Shown: piece by piece, positions 62,275 through 64,000 of the stretch
Position numbering within the stretch: position 1 is the stretch's first letter
Layout: each line of letters opens with the position of its first letter
NCBI GenBank assembly: GCA_903813345.2
Contig: CAIIXF020000001.1
Coordinates: 50,487,885-50,551,884 of the forward strand
DNA from: Owenia fusiformis
Taxonomy: Eukaryota; Annelida; Polychaeta; Sabellida; Oweniidae
Length of the DNA stretch: 64,000 nt
Reading direction: 5' to 3'
Notes under the pieces: generated by a model
Databases searched by the model: none
What the model was told of the DNA's origin: nothing
The model's input: the letters and a program-made list of their open reading frames with translations, nothing else
Made by a program: the position numbers and the translations under genes

Positions 62275-64000
62275 TAACCAAAATCCAACATAGATAACAT
62301 ATGCCTGTCCGAAATTGTTGTGATATGTTGCGATACTTTCCCTCCTCATTTGTAATGATTGATTTGATTGGTCACTGTTGACCTCTAACAGTGAAAATTT
62401 ATTTATTAAACCGATCAAATCACTTGTAACAAGTTTTGCAGCTTGCTGTACAAATGCAGAACTGAAGTTGTGAACCTGTGAGTTTCTATACTGAGCTTAC
62501 TATTGGCCTATGGTGGGATTTACTTTTCAATTGAGTTGCCGTTTTCTTAGTTGTTATAATTGCCGAATGTGAGGACTAACGTTGCTAAATCACCAAAATG
62601 AGCGATTATGTACTTCACAGACTCACCCGAGGATAAAAAGGAAGTGTTAAACTCTGATGACAATGCAGGTATGTTAACTACGTGTGTTAATGGCATTTCA
62701 GAACTGAGCAAATGGTAAGAAAATAGAGTTACAATAAGCAACATAATTATAAAAGGCTAAATATTTTGCAAAAACAGGAGTTGACACGCTTACATTTGGA
62801 ATTAAAATTTCCTACATAATTGTCGACTCATGTTTAAAAGTCATGAAAACAAGGTTGAACATAAAACGTTGACCCAGTTACTGTCTTTTTAGCATGGGAT
62901 CACCAAGGGAAATATTATTAATGACTTACATCGTTAACGGTTAAGTTGTATTCCAAGAAACTTATCAATTTAGAAATGCAAAATCTTCAATTTTGTTTCT
63001 CAATTATAAAAAAATGGCACCTGTAGAGGACAACGTTTACAAAATTATTTAAAACGGAGATATTTACTACGTAACATTCGTCGGCATGTGTTAGGGAGTA
63101 AAAAAGAAGAATATGCTTTTGATTCTATATCTTGTTCCTAAAGGAATTTGTTAAGGAGCGTTCTATACTGTACGTTACGTTACATTACGTTACATTAACA
63201 AAACCAATTTTTCTAATTTAGGACAAGCTTTGGCTTGTGGTCGCTACAGCTTTATTGTGCATATTGCGAGTACATAATTATGATGTCTGCTGATATAATT
63301 TTGCCCGATACATTTTGTAATTCACATTTCGTGTTATGTTACGATTTATCCGATTGATATTAAGGTGGTTGGTCACCATTAAAACCAAAGATGCTACTCG
63401 ACTGAAGTCGATGCCCCTTGGAAAGGTATGTAACCACCTCTCAACCTATCAGGATATCTAAAATAAACTCTACTCGAACTAAAGATTGTCAAGAAATTTT
63501 AATTAAATTTTGGAATTTAGTGTTGCGCGACCAAGCCCAGAATGAAAACCTACTACTCACTCTATAGAGACCAATACTCATCAAAAACAGTCGCTCTAAA
63601 CGAACACGACTTTCATGTCTTATTACAGTTCACTTCACTTCACTGCACATTAAAGAAAGTATTTATATTCTTAAATCGCTACGCTCAAACGAGTATAAAT
63701 TATCAATATATCTTAACGTACTTTTATCATCCCGAACTCAAACATTTCGAATACTTATTTCGAGAACGCTTTGTCGAGAATGGATTCGAGATGTACACAA
63801 AATTAATACGTTAAAATGTGTGTTATCATCTTAATAACCACAAATTATTTTGGAAATCAAAGATGTACGATTTTTGAGATTTTAATTTTCGAATGTTGAC
63901 TTAGTTACTCGACTTGACTGTTTAGCTCCCATTTAAGTTTGCCATGAAAGTAAAGGTCACTTAGGGGCAAAATAAGACTCATTGCCCAGTGTCCAGTCAG
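62275..64000. other. Right end of window, no confident gene
   Basis: AT-rich. A + strand open frame of 90 codons at 63542-63814 shows no recognised domain. A short ACGTTACGTTACATT run lies near 63170-63200. Confidence 0.35.

Noticed and set aside
63542-63814. 90-codon + strand open frame
   Set aside because: No domain, no splice support and no family resemblance that I can see; left as unassigned.

Overview
The window is AT-rich genomic DNA from an invertebrate animal; the phylum cannot be decided from the sequence alone. The evidence is many short exons with GT-AG introns and conserved intron phases, two animal receptor guanylate cyclase genes, an animal-type thiamin pyrophosphokinase gene, and introns full of mariner-type and other non-autonomous DNA transposons. 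There are no bacterial-type operons, ribosome binding sites or CRISPR arrays. Exon models were built by hand from splice sites, reading phase and family alignment; no search was run.

Layout. (1) Positions 1-11217, + strand: the 3' part (18 exons, 721 residues) of a membrane receptor guanylate cyclase of the natriuretic-peptide-receptor type, with an intact catalytic site. Its ligand-binding region lies mostly off the left edge. (2) 11218-21440: convergent intergenic region of repeats, including an A/C-biased 2.1 kb block with an ~821-bp tandem duplication. (3) 49077-21441, - strand: a complete paralogue (25 exons, ~1052 residues) lying tail-to-tail with the first gene. Exon phases match, and most paired exon lengths are identical, but the cyclase domain has lost both metal-binding Asp, the catalytic Arg and a phosphate-binding Lys while the frame stays open. 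It looks like a maintained pseudo-cyclase receptor. Its 15.6-kb first intron holds nested transposons, among them an 8.2-kb element with inverted palindromic arrays. (4) 60235-50725, - strand: complete TPK1 (6 exons, 241 residues), with a GC-AG intron and a 63-bp minisatellite that appears to have grown out of its exon 3 splice acceptor. (5) 60236-64000: TPK1 upstream DNA with one foldback element and no further recognised gene.

How the genes may work together. The right-hand receptor keeps signal peptide, ligand domain, transmembrane segment, kinase-homology domain and linker but should not make cGMP. If it pairs with the active paralogue, both composite active sites would lack essential residues, so a decoy or dominant-negative role is a reasonable inference. 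TPK1 (thiamin to thiamin pyrophosphate) is an unrelated neighbour.
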